Below, in pieces: positions 1 to 6,729 of a stretch of DNA of 12,767 nt. The stretch covers positions 1 through 12,767 of the forward strand of contig DAOVLE010000153.1 in NCBI GenBank assembly GCA_030631415.1, written 5' to 3'. Under the pieces are notes generated by a model. It saw only the letters and a list, made by a program, of their open reading frames with translations, ran no database searches and was not told the origin of the DNA. Source of the DNA: JAAEQG01 sp023133475 (lineage in GTDB: Bacteria > Planctomycetota > Phycisphaerae > UBA1845). A program made the translations under genes and the position numbers. Numbering within the stretch: position 1 is the first letter of the stretch; every line of letters starts with the position of its first letter.

Positions 1-164
<164 letters not shown>

Positions 165-186
165 CCTGCCCAAAGCACCGCCCTGG

Positions 187-215
187 TTGCCAACTTCTGA
201 TTGTCTGTCTATAAC
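187..215 (+). promoter_or_regulatory. Candidate sigma-70-type promoter for the radical SAM gene
   Basis: TTGCCA (187-192) and TATAAC (210-215) are separated by 17 bp. Transcription from here would begin near 222, after the first in-frame TTG at 201 but before the TTG at 273. The assignment rests on consensus match only. Confidence 0.45.
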
Positions 216-272
216 CTCGTCAGTGTTGGAGGCCATGCCTTCATCAGGTGTGCTGGTCAGGGAGTTTTGGAT

Positions 273-1316
273 TTGCCAGCTTCGACGACGAAGAAATGGA
301 GGTTGTTTCGAGCCTGGTCGAGCCGTCGGCCGGTGTGGTGCACCTGGCAGGTCACCTACCGGTGCAACTTCCGCTGCGGATTCTGCCATTACTGGAAAGA
401 CCCGATGGGCCAGACGCCCGAGCAAACCGTGGCAGACTTCGCCATCGGGTCCGGGAAACTGGCTCAGATGGGATCGCTGTTGGTTTCCCTGGCGGGCGGG
501 GAGCCGTGCCTGCGCGAAGACCTGCCGCAGATCGTGCGTGAGGTGGCTCGCTATCACTTCCCCTTTGTGACCACCTCCGGCTGGCACGTGACCGCCGAGT
601 TGGCGGAGGAGTTGTTTGAAGCCGGGTTGTGGGGTGCTTCGGTAAGCATCGACTATACCGATCCCGTGCGACATGACCGGGCCAGGGGGGTCAAAGGCGC
701 GTTTGAGCGGGCGGTGGCGGCGTTGGAGCACTTCTCCAAGGCCCGCAAGCACGCCTGGCAACGTGTCAACCTCATGGCAGTCCTGCTGCACGACAACCAA
801 GACCAGATCGCGGATTTGATCAAACTCGCCGCCGAGCATGATGCCTACTTCATGATCCAACCGTATGGGGTGCGCAAGACCGGGAGCGAACGGTTTAGAA
901 ACGGGTCTGCCGGAGTGTCTTCGCAGTTAGTGCACCTGAAGGACAAGCATCGCAACTTCCTGAGCAATCGCGTGTTCCTGTCCCGCTTCGATCAGGCTTT
1001 GAAAGAAGGTGTGCCGGGCTGCCGGGCCGGGCAGGCGTTTTTCAATATCGATTCCCGCGGCGACGTGGCGATATGCGTCGAGGAGCGATCCCATCCGGTG
1101 GCGAACCTTTATCGTGACAATGTTGCCGACGTCGTCCGCGCGTTGAATGCCCGTGCCCGCGGGAATACCTGCATGGACTGCTGGTACAACTGCCGCGGTG
1201 AAGTGGAGATGCTCTACGATCCCGTTGCTCTGGTGAAGTCTCTGCCCACCCTGTTCTTCGATCGCGGGCGCCCATCGCAAATAAAGCCCGACGGTCAAGG
1301 CGGTGGTTGTTCGTGA
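273..1316 (+). CDS. Radical SAM protein with SPASM-like C-terminal cysteines
   Basis: This is a radical SAM enzyme. The 4Fe-4S cluster motif CNFRCGFC (CX3CX2C) has its first Cys at residue 31, and a GGE motif typical of SAM binding follows at residues 75-77. The C-terminal part has a cysteine-rich SPASM-like pattern: CRAGQAFFNIDSRGDVAIC, then CMDCWYNC. In SPASM/twitch enzymes such cysteines bind auxiliary Fe-S clusters and many members modify peptides, but the substrate here cannot be told. The start is uncertain. The frame opens at 201 right after a stop, with TTG codons at 201, 267, 273 and 303. TTG 273 is preferred because AGGGAG (259-264) lies 8 nt upstream and a candidate promoter (187-215) would begin transcription after 201. 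It gives 347 residues. The TGA stop overlaps the start of the next gene, which suggests translational coupling. No peptide substrate gene was found nearby. Confidence 0.88.
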   Translation: MPASTTKKWRLFRAWSSRRPVWCTWQVTYRCNFRCGFCHYWKDPMGQTPEQTVADFAIGSGKLAQMGSLLVSLAGGEPCLREDLPQIVREVARYHFPFVTTSGWHVTAELAEELFEAGLWGASVSIDYTDPVRHDRARGVKGAFERAVAALEHFSKARKHAWQRVNLMAVLLHDNQDQIADLIKLAAEHDAYFMIQPYGVRKTGSERFRNGSAGVSSQLVHLKDKHRNFLSNRVFLSRFDQALKEGVPGCRAGQAFFNIDSRGDVAICVEERSHPVANLYRDNVADVVRALNARARGNTCMDCWYNCRGEVEMLYDPVALVKSLPTLFFDRGRPSQIKPDGQGGGCS

Positions 1317-2233
1317 CAGGGATAAGGCTTCTCCACGACAAGGTGTGGGTCCAGGCAGCGGTGATGCTGGCTTTGTTCGTCGGGTTGCTCCTTCTGGGGC
1401 GTCACGCCAGTCGCGCGTCCACCCGGGTGTACCCCTCCGCCTCACCCCAGGCTGCTCGCATGACTCCCCAGCCGACCATCGTAACCGTCGCAGGGACCAA
1501 ACCGCCGGTGTATCGCCTCACTTACCCGTGCAAGAATCGTCTAGCCAACGACCTCTACCAGGAGAAGTTCGATGATATCCTTGACGCATTGCCTACGCCA
1601 TCCTTCGGGTCACAGCAAACGCTCGCCGGCGAGATAATCTCTGAAGCTCTGAGGCGGGACACCGTTGTTGCACTGCGGGATCAACTCATCCTCCTGGACG
1701 TGCAGGCCCCGGGAACCACGGTGATTCGCGGCCGGGTTACTGACACCAACGCAAGCCCCATGGGGAACGTTACCGTGGATGTCTTCAGCCCCTGCACGAT
1801 GATCAACCACTTTCACACCCGGGCAGACGGCTCGTTTACGCTGGTGATTCCCCCTTCGCGTTCACCGGAGAACTTTTCTTTGCGCTTGCGCCCCGGCATC
1901 GGCGCACGTCCGTTTCTCTCCAAGCATTTTGACGTGGACCGGGCTACCGCAACTGCCACGGTAGCCATTTCGCGAACGGTTCTCGAGAAGTATCAGCTCT
2001 TCTATTGTTTTTACGTGCTCGCCTTCCTGGTGCTGGGCGTCTGGGTGGTGTTGCAGGTCCGTCGCGTATATCGCCAGGTTAAGCTAGAGTATTTCCGTCA
2101 GCCGGGAACTTGCCTGACCTGCGGCTACGACCTGCGGGGGGCGGTCGGCGATCGCTGCTCTGAATGCGGGATGCTCATCCCCAAGCAGGTCTGGGCTGAG
2201 CTGAGCTGGGTAGGTCGGCGTGAAAACTTGTAG
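1313..2233 (+). CDS. Two-pass membrane protein: carboxypeptidase-regulatory-like domain plus CGYDLRG zinc ribbon
   Basis: Numbering starts from GTG 1313, which overlaps the TGA of the radical SAM gene (GTGA); a TTG at 1307 is the alternative. A first hydrophobic helix (about residues 12-29, VMLALFVGLLLLG) looks like an uncleaved anchor. A region of unknown fold follows. Residues about 136-180 (VIRGRVTDTNASPMGNVTV...TRADGSFTLVIP) resemble the carboxypeptidase-regulatory / transthyretin-like beta-sandwich. A second helix (about 230-249) leads to a basic stretch and a four-cysteine zinc ribbon: C267, C270 in CLTCGYDLRG and C282, C285 in CSECG. The beta-sandwich would face the periplasm and the ribbon the cytoplasm. 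I have seen this ribbon at the ends of membrane proteins in Phycisphaerae, with no known function. The overlap suggests it works with the radical SAM enzyme. The TAG stop lies inside the palindromic repeat that follows. Confidence 0.85.
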   Translation: MTGIRLLHDKVWVQAAVMLALFVGLLLLGRHASRASTRVYPSASPQAARMTPQPTIVTVAGTKPPVYRLTYPCKNRLANDLYQEKFDDILDALPTPSFGSQQTLAGEIISEALRRDTVVALRDQLILLDVQAPGTTVIRGRVTDTNASPMGNVTVDVFSPCTMINHFHTRADGSFTLVIPPSRSPENFSLRLRPGIGARPFLSKHFDVDRATATATVAISRTVLEKYQLFYCFYVLAFLVLGVWVVLQVRRVYRQVKLEYFRQPGTCLTCGYDLRGAVGDRCSECGMLIPKQVWAELSWVGRRENL

Positions 2234-2283
2234 CGCAGGCTTCCAGCCTGCAAGAAGGTGGCAGGCAGGATGCCTGCGCTACA
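2229..2283. repeat. REP-like palindromic element (GTAGCGCAGGC family)
   Basis: TGTAGCGCAGGC (2229-2240) is perfectly inverted at 2272-2283. Each half can also fold alone: GCAGGC-TTCCA-GCCTGC (2235-2251) and GCAGGC-AGGAT-GCCTGC (2261-2277). It contains the stop codon of the upstream gene. It could terminate transcription or protect the mRNA end, but there is no T-tract. Confidence 0.85.
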
Positions 2284-2290
2284 AGTATCT

Positions 2291-2370
2291 GTAGGTCGGG
2301 TCCGCAGACCCGACATCCCCGGGTGACGCCGTTGGGAATCCCGAACGTCGGGTCTGCGGACCCGACCTAC
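2291..2370. repeat. Paired REP-like palindromes (GTAGGTCGGGT family)
   Basis: The 24-bp segment 2291-2314 is perfectly inverted at 2347-2370. Each copy is itself a hairpin (GTCGGGTC, loop CGCA, GACCCGAC in the first copy), so the element can form either two small hairpins or one long one. The upstream extension of the aldehyde dehydrogenase frame to 2323 would run through the second copy, which argues against that start. Confidence 0.88.
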
Positions 2371-2382
2371 AGACTGGAGCTT

Positions 2383-2396
2383 CGTGATTTTTCACG
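2383..2396. promoter_or_regulatory. Small palindrome upstream of the aldehyde dehydrogenase
   Basis: CGTGA-TTTT-TCACG lies about 46 bp upstream of the chosen ATG. It could be an operator half-site pair or chance; no regulator gene is adjacent. Confidence 0.2.
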
Positions 2397-2442
2397 TAGT
2401 GAACCATATGTGCCTTGGAGATCGCGACAGCGAGGTAAAACG

Positions 2443-3801
2443 ATGAAATCCATTAACCCTGCCACGGAAGAAGTGATCCGCGAATACCCCGAGCATGACC
2501 CCGGCGAGGCCCAACGCCGTCTGACTCAGGCAGAGCAAGCTTTCCACCAATGGCGCCGCACCCCCTTTAGCCATCGCAGTGACCTGCTCAAACAGACCGC
2601 CGAAAACCTCCGCCGCGACATCGACGAGCACGCTCGCCTGATGACCGCGGAGATGGGCAAACCCATCGCCGAGTCCGAGGCTGAGGTCCAGAAGTGTGCC
2701 TGGGTCTGCGACTACTTCGCCGAGAACGCCGAGCGTTTCCTGGCACCGGAAAGCATCCCCTCCGACGCCGTACACAGTTTCGTTCGCTACGACCCGCTGG
2801 GGGCGGTGTTGGCGGTGATGCCCTGGAACTTCCCCTACTGGCAGGTCTTCCGCTTTGCCGCCCCGACATTGATGGCCGGCAACGTCGCCCTGCTCAAACA
2901 CGCCTCGAATGTGCCGGGCTGTGCTCTGGCCATCGAACGTGTCTTTCGGGACGCCGGTATCCCCGACGGGGTTTTCACTACCTTGCTGATCTCTTCCGCT
3001 CTGGTCAACGACGTTATCAAGAGCCCGGTGGTCCGGGCTGTGACGCTCACCGGCAGTGAGCCGGCTGGGGTGGCAGTCGCCTCCCAGGCTGGCGCCGTCA
3101 TCAAGAAGAGTGTGCTCGAACTGGGCGGGTCCGATCCATTCGTGGTATTGGCCGACGCCGATATCGAGGCGGCGGCTGAAGCTGCGGTCATTGGCCGAAC
3201 CCTCAACACCGGGCAGAGTTGCATCGCCGCCAAACGCTTCATCGTCGAGCAGCCCATCGCCGAGCAGTTCGAACAGGCCTTCGCCGGGAAGATGGCCAAC
3301 CTGAAGGTGGGCGATCCCATGGACCGTGCCAACAACCTCGGCCCGCTGGCCCGGGCTGACCTGGTCGACGACCTTCACGACCAGGTTGAGCGTTCGATCC
3401 AAGCCGGAGCCACGCTCCTGACCGGCGGGCAACGGCTCCAACGCAAGGGTTATTTCTATGCCCCGACCGTGCTGAGTGGTGTGGAGCCGGGCATGGCGGT
3501 CTTCGATGAGGAAACCTTCGGGCCGGTCGCCGCCGTGGTCCGCGCACGCGATACCGACCACGCGATCGAGTTGGCCAACCGCTCCGACTTCGGCCTCGGC
3601 GCCAGCCTGTGGACCGCCGATTCCAAGCGAGGGCAAACCCTGGCGGCTCAGATCGAAGCCGGGGCGGTCTTTGTCAACGGGATTGTCAAGTCCGACCCGC
3701 GGCTGCCCTTCGGAGGAATCAAACGCTCGGGCTACGGGAGGGAGCTGTCAGTCTTTGGGATCCGCGAGTTTGTGAACATCAAGACCGTGTGGGTCAAATA
3801 G
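2443..3801 (+). CDS. Succinate-semialdehyde dehydrogenase (Sad/YneI, GabD1-like aldehyde dehydrogenase)
   Basis: NAD(P)+-dependent aldehyde dehydrogenase that most likely oxidises succinate semialdehyde to succinate in the cytoplasm. All catalytic elements are present: N129 in MPWNFPYW, E226 in LELGGSDPF and C260 in NTGQSCIAAKR, plus EETFGPVA and the C-terminal PFGGIKRSGYGRELS. From memory, the sequence runs nearly collinear with E. coli Sad (YneI), including the SINPAT start and the IKTVW end, so substrate preference for succinate semialdehyde is likely but inferred. The start is ATG 2443, with GAGGT 6 nt upstream (2432-2436), giving 452 residues, usual for this group. The frame stays open to 2323, but that extension runs through a palindromic repeat and adds nothing family-like. 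The gene stands alone between repeat clusters; no GABA transaminase gene is nearby. Confidence 0.93.
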   Translation: MKSINPATEEVIREYPEHDPGEAQRRLTQAEQAFHQWRRTPFSHRSDLLKQTAENLRRDIDEHARLMTAEMGKPIAESEAEVQKCAWVCDYFAENAERFLAPESIPSDAVHSFVRYDPLGAVLAVMPWNFPYWQVFRFAAPTLMAGNVALLKHASNVPGCALAIERVFRDAGIPDGVFTTLLISSALVNDVIKSPVVRAVTLTGSEPAGVAVASQAGAVIKKSVLELGGSDPFVVLADADIEAAAEAAVIGRTLNTGQSCIAAKRFIVEQPIAEQFEQAFAGKMANLKVGDPMDRANNLGPLARADLVDDLHDQVERSIQAGATLLTGGQRLQRKGYFYAPTVLSGVEPGMAVFDEETFGPVAAVVRARDTDHAIELANRSDFGLGASLWTADSKRGQTLAAQIEAGAVFVNGIVKSDPRLPFGGIKRSGYGRELSVFGIREFVNIKTVWVK

Positions 3802-3805
3802 CAAA

Positions 3806-3826
3806 GTCCCGCGGCGGGTGCGGGAC
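3806..3826 (+). terminator. Short hairpin just after the aldehyde dehydrogenase stop
   Basis: GTCCCGC (3806-3812) pairs with GCGGGAC (3820-3826) across a 7-nt loop, 5 nt after the TAG stop. There is no T-tract, so it may stabilise the 3' end rather than terminate by itself. Confidence 0.3.
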
Positions 3827-3841
3827 GGGCGACCGTGATTG

Positions 3842-3996
3842 ATCAGTACCGCGACCGTGAGGGAGCGACGGGTGGCCCACCGCTTTAGCGGTGGGGGACG
3901 CGAATGCGCGGATGTCCCATCCCGTTTCGTCGGTCCGGAGGACCGGCGAACGGGGTGGGGCACCTATGGCCGCTCCCTTACGGTCGCGGTACTGAT
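3842..3996. repeat. Three-armed palindromic element
   Basis: A 26-bp outer stem (3842-3867 with 3971-3996) matches at 25 of 26 positions; the exception is a G/T pair. It encloses two further hairpins: CCCACCGC-TTTA-GCGGTGGG (3876-3895), a family also seen at 4958-4979 and 9766-9787, and a longer imperfect one (about 3914-3963) with a GGTCC-GGA-GGACC tip. The whole could fold as a three-way junction. It fills the space between the convergent aldehyde dehydrogenase and thiazole synthase genes. Confidence 0.85.
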
Positions 3997-4015
3997 TAGA
4001 TCGAGTCAGTTTCGC

Positions 4016-4036
4016 GGCGGGTGGAACCCGCCCTAC
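4016..4036. repeat. REP-like palindrome (GTAGGGCGGGT family, inverted copy)
   Basis: GGCGGGT-GGA-ACCCGCC hairpin followed by CTAC. It is the exact reverse complement of the copy at 5279-5299, so the two copies flank the thiazole synthase gene in opposite orientation. It may also serve as a transcription end for either convergent gene. Confidence 0.85.
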
Positions 4037-4063
4037 TGCTGATAGCTAAAATCCTCGCTCCAT

Positions 4064-4864
4064 TCAGGTGCATGACACCTGTTGTGGAGCTTGCTTCAGG
4101 GTTGCGGAGATGAGTTCCGCGGCGCGTTTGCCCGAAAGGAGCATTCCGCCAAAGATAGGCCCCATCCGTGGGCCGCCAATCGCGGCGTTAACGCTCATGC
4201 CCGCCACCCAAAGCCCCGGGCAAACCTCGCCCGTCCGCTCGACGACGAACGCCTCAGCCGTCGCCGCATCCATCGGGCCTTCCCCCGCATGACCGTAGAG
4301 AGGTGAGTCGGGGAACAACCCACGCCGCCGGACCTTCTCGATAACCGTAGCCTCATGACCGGTCGCATCGAGAATCGCCTTGGCTGAAAACGTCAGCGGA
4401 TCGACATGCAAAGCACCGGAGATGCCGGTGCGGTTAACCACTATGCCGGTGACCCGGTTGTGGTGAATACCTATATCCTCGAGAGTCACCAGGTTCAGCA
4501 GGGTGACGCCCGCCTGAATCGCCTTGAGAATCAGAGCCGATGCCAATTCGACCGAATCGACCGTGTATAGCCCCTCCGGCTGACGCTCATGCCGGATTCC
4601 GAAGTCTACAAGGACCGGCAAAGCTTCTTCCTGAAAGGCGACCTCGTTCATCGCCATCCCACCGCCCCAGATGCCTCCACCCGGAGCCAGGCATCGTTCC
4701 ACCATAGTTACCTTGAAACCCAGCTTGGTCAGGTAGAATCCCGCCACCAACCCCGCCGGGCCGGCTCCGACGACCAGCACATCGCTGAGCACACTGCCCA
4801 AGAGCTTGTCGTGGTAGCTGCTCATGATTGTCCTGGTAATTTCGGTCTCTTGTATTCTGGACAT
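4064..4864 (-). CDS. thi4: Thi4-family ADP-thiazole synthase, predicted sulfide-dependent
   Basis: Makes the adenylated thiazole precursor of thiamin from NAD, glycine and a sulfur source. The family signs are a nucleotide-binding VVGAGPAGL (GAGPAG at residues 33-38), ERCLAPGGGIWGGGM, ALHVDPL, DATGHE and the C-terminal GPRMGPIFGGMLLSGKRAAE. Yeast Thi4 donates sulfur from its own Cys205, in a CMDP context, and is used up. Here the equivalent residue is His153 in ALHVDPL, as in archaeal enzymes such as those of Methanococcus relatives. This predicts a true catalyst using free sulfide and iron. ATG 4864 is chosen: AGGAG lies 10 nt upstream, the N-terminus (MSRIQETEITRTIMSSY) matches the family start, and a promoter at 4922-4949 would begin transcription close to the alternative start at 4918. 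Length is 266 residues, normal for bacterial and archaeal members. No TPP riboswitch was recognised upstream and no other thiamin gene is nearby. Confidence 0.93.
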   Translation of the reverse strand: MSRIQETEITRTIMSSYHDKLLGSVLSDVLVVGAGPAGLVAGFYLTKLGFKVTMVERCLAPGGGIWGGGMAMNEVAFQEEALPVLVDFGIRHERQPEGLYTVDSVELASALILKAIQAGVTLLNLVTLEDIGIHHNRVTGIVVNRTGISGALHVDPLTFSAKAILDATGHEATVIEKVRRRGLFPDSPLYGHAGEGPMDAATAEAFVVERTGEVCPGLWVAGMSVNAAIGGPRMGPIFGGMLLSGKRAAELISATLKQAPQQVSCT

Positions 4865-4921
4865 CGGGTCGTCGCTCCTGAACGGTCCTCTCTTGCCGCC
4901 TAACCAACGGATAGCCAAGCA

Positions 4922-4949
4922 ACCTTAGCCCAAAGCCGCACGATGTCAA
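4922..4949 (-). promoter_or_regulatory. Candidate sigma-70-type promoter of the thiazole synthase gene
   Basis: On the minus strand, TTGACA (4949-4944) is followed by 16 bp and TAAGGT (4927-4922). Transcription would begin near 4915, leaving a leader of about 50 nt to ATG 4864. A palindromic repeat starts within a few bases upstream of the -35 box. Confidence 0.5.
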
Positions 4950-4952
4950 CCA

Positions 4953-4983
4953 GGGTGCCCCATCGCTTCAGCGGTGGGGGACA
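4953..4983. repeat. Palindrome of the GCTTTAGCGGTGGGG family, adjoining the right repeat arm
   Basis: CCCCATCGC (4958-4966), loop TTCA, GCGGTGGGG (4971-4979), with one T/G pair. It is followed by GACACG and almost directly by the right arm of the long inverted repeat, so two repeat types are fused here. Related copies lie at 3876-3895 and 9766-9787. Confidence 0.85.
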
Positions 4984-4984
4984 C

Positions 4985-5134
4985 GCAATCGCATCTAAAT
5001 CACCACGGAACACGCGGAAAATGGAAAATGGGGGGAGGGGAGACGTGATGAATGGAGAATGGAGAATGGAGAATTGAGAAAATGCGGGGTTGGCGGCGTT
5101 GCCCAGTTTCGACTCTCCCCCCTTTATCCTCTCT
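4985..5134. repeat. Right arm of the ~150-bp inverted repeat
   Basis: Reverse complement of 1-164. It holds two GGAAAAT units (5016-5029) and three GGAGAAT units (5054-5074). Compared with the left arm it lacks three 7-bp units and has one 7-nt insertion (AACACGC). The segment between the arms is about 4.8 kb. Confidence 0.9.
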
Positions 5135-5145
5135 CTCCTCGCTTT

Positions 5146-5170
5146 TCTCTGCGATCTCTGCGTCTCTGCG
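5146..5170. repeat. TCTCTGCG short tandem repeat
   Basis: Three TCTCTGCG units (5146-5153, 5155-5162, 5163-5170), the first two separated by one base. On the reverse strand this type of repeat yields the spurious NAETQRSQRK-like peptide often seen in annotations of repeat-rich bacterial genomes. The rest of 5171-5278 shows no gene. Confidence 0.7.
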
Positions 5171-5278
5171 TTCATGAATAATCCGGGTTTAGCGGCGACC
5201 CGAAGGGGAGCGCGTAGAAGGAAACGTGAAAATATGGAGCGTGAAAAACTGAGAAAACGGCGTATCATCGTTGTAGTT

Positions 5279-5300
5279 GTAGGGCGGGTTCCACCCGCCG
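5279..5300. repeat. REP-like palindrome (GTAGGGCGGGT family)
   Basis: GTAGGGCGGGT-TCC-ACCCGCC hairpin (stem 5283-5289 with 5293-5299). It is the inverted partner of the copy at 4016-4036, and a variant with an extra inner stem ends the next gene at 6583-6623. Confidence 0.85.
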
Positions 5301-5335
5301 AATGATGGATGAAAAACGAATAACATGAGCCGGAC

Positions 5336-6586
5336 ATGATTCTCAAAGCCAAATACGTGATACCGGTCTCGGCACCGCCTATCGAAAACGGACTGATCGA
5401 GGTCCACGAGTCGCAGGTGGTGGAGGTGCGGCGGGCAAAGAGGCACGAGAGCGACCCGAGTATTGTGGACTGTGGGGCTGCGGTGGTGCTTCCCGGATTC
5501 GTCAACGCTCATACGCACCTCGAGTTGACCCACTTGGCCGGCAAGGTCCCGCCATCACCGGGTGGGCCATCGGCTTTAGGGGCAGGCCCAGCGGATTTTG
5601 CCGGTTGGCTCCGGCGTCTGTTGGTGGAGATGCGCAAGGGCGGTGACGATGTGGAGATGGTGGCTGACTCCGTGAGCGCGGGTGAGCGATTTTGTCTGGA
5701 GGCGGGGGTCACCACCGTGGGGGACATTACCCGTTTGCCGCACATTACCCGCCCGGTGCTGGGCTGCGGTCGTCTGCGGGTGGTTTCCTTTGGCGAAGTG
5801 ATTTCCATCGGCACGCTGCGGGAGGCACTCGATGAGCGATTGCAAGCTGCTATTGACACGTCGAACAACTCCGCACGGCTGACCGCGGCGGTCTCGCCCC
5901 ATGCCCCTTACACCTGCGATCGGCGGGCGATCCGGGCCTGCCGGGAATCATCAGCCACAACCAACATGCCCCTGTGCATGCATCTGGCGGAGACGCCGGA
6001 TGAGGAAGGATGCACGCTGCATGGAAGCGGGGCGTTGGTCGATTTTCTGCGTTCGATTGGGGTCTGGGATGAATCGGTCAAACACCCGCGACTACGCCCG
6101 ATTGAGTACGCAGAAGACCTGGGCCTGTTCTCGCCGCGCACCGTTTTCGCTCACGTCAACTACGTCAGCGACTCCGACCTGGGACGGTTAGCCGGCTCAA
6201 AGGCCCATGTTGCGTACTGCCCGCGCACACACGCAGCCTTCGGTCACGCCCCGCACCGCTTTCGAGAGATGCTGGCTGTGGGCATCAACGTCTGCGTCGG
6301 GACGGATAGCCTGGCTTCCAACCCTTCGCTCTCGATCCTCGAGGAGCTACGCTACCTGCGACGCATGTTTGAGGATATCACGGCACGGCAACTGACCGAG
6401 ATGGGGACGCTCCGGGCAGCCCGGGCTTTGGGGATGGAGAACACCGTCGGGTCTCTCGAACCCGGCAAACAGGCGGACATCGTTGTGGTTCCCCTCCAGG
6501 CAACCGGGCCTCTCGACCCTCTGGAGAACCTGTTGCGTGGCGAACTCGGGCCGGTCCAGGTTTACGTTGCGGGACAGCAAACGTAG
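5336..6586 (+). CDS. Amidohydrolase-family deaminase, possibly 6-amino-6-deoxyfutalosine deaminase
   Basis: A metal-dependent amidohydrolase with a complete set of ligands for the single-metal deaminase subgroup: H59 and H61 (NAHTHLEL), the SPHAPY motif, H216 (MHLAE), H273 (AHVNY) and D324 (GTDSLASN). The N-terminal and C-terminal segments (ADIVVV) form the usual small beta domain around the barrel. The HTHLEL form, with Glu-Leu instead of the PMTLLRG seen in adenosine/MTA-type members, resembles aminofutalosine deaminases of the alternative menaquinone pathway. That pathway is known in planctomycetes, so this is a plausible but unproven role; chlorohydrolase or guanine-type deaminases are alternatives. 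Start ATG 5336 gives 416 residues; the ribosome site is weak (GAG at 5327-5329). The TAG stop lies inside a palindromic repeat. No other futalosine pathway gene is in the window. Confidence 0.85.
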   Translation: MILKAKYVIPVSAPPIENGLIEVHESQVVEVRRAKRHESDPSIVDCGAAVVLPGFVNAHTHLELTHLAGKVPPSPGGPSALGAGPADFAGWLRRLLVEMRKGGDDVEMVADSVSAGERFCLEAGVTTVGDITRLPHITRPVLGCGRLRVVSFGEVISIGTLREALDERLQAAIDTSNNSARLTAAVSPHAPYTCDRRAIRACRESSATTNMPLCMHLAETPDEEGCTLHGSGALVDFLRSIGVWDESVKHPRLRPIEYAEDLGLFSPRTVFAHVNYVSDSDLGRLAGSKAHVAYCPRTHAAFGHAPHRFREMLAVGINVCVGTDSLASNPSLSILEELRYLRRMFEDITARQLTEMGTLRAARALGMENTVGSLEPGKQADIVVVPLQATGPLDPLENLLRGELGPVQVYVAGQQT

Positions 6587-6623
6587 GGTGGGTGGAGCCT
6601 CGCGCAGCGAGGCGGAACCCACC
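6583..6623 (+). repeat. REP-like palindrome overlapping the amidohydrolase stop
   Basis: GTAGGGTGGGT carries the TAG stop (6584-6586). The outer stem is GGTGGGT (6587-6593) with ACCCACC (6617-6623), and the inner stem GCCTCGC-GCA-GCGAGGC (6597-6613). It is a longer relative of the copies at 4016 and 5279 and may act as a terminator, although no T-tract follows. Confidence 0.85.
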
Positions 6624-6635
6624 ACACCAATAATA

Positions 6636-6724
6636 AGTCCCTAGTCCAAAGTCCCTAGTCCAAAGTCAGGGATCAGCGGAACTTTGGACCTTGGACCTTG
6701 GACTTTGGACTTTGGACCTTGGAC
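6636..6724. repeat. Two antiparallel arrays of 7-bp repeats
   Basis: Five units AGTCCCT/AGTCCAA/AGTCAGG (6636-6670), a 12-nt spacer, then six units of YTTGGAC (6683-6724). AGTCCAA is the complement of TTGGACT, so the two arrays can pair into a long imperfect hairpin. The array ends 5 bp before the stop of the convergent malate dehydrogenase gene. Confidence 0.9.
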
Positions 6725-6729
6725 TAAAT

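Noticed and set aside
2323..2442. Upstream extension of the aldehyde dehydrogenase by 40 codons
   Set aside because: It translates a palindromic repeat, has no ribosome site, and family proteins begin near SINPAT, just after ATG 2443.
2392..3636. 414-codon antisense frame across the aldehyde dehydrogenase
   Set aside because: A shadow frame caused by GC-rich codon bias; the plus strand has all catalytic motifs of a known enzyme.
4865..4985. Possible TPP riboswitch before the thiazole synthase
   Set aside because: The conserved CTGAGA and ACCTGATCCGG-like blocks are not present on the minus strand.
4900..5505. 201-codon minus-strand frame with NAETQRSQRKARRE peptide
   Set aside because: It spans repeats (heptads, TCTCTGCG) and the start of the amidohydrolase; such peptides are well-known spurious translations of intergenic repeats.
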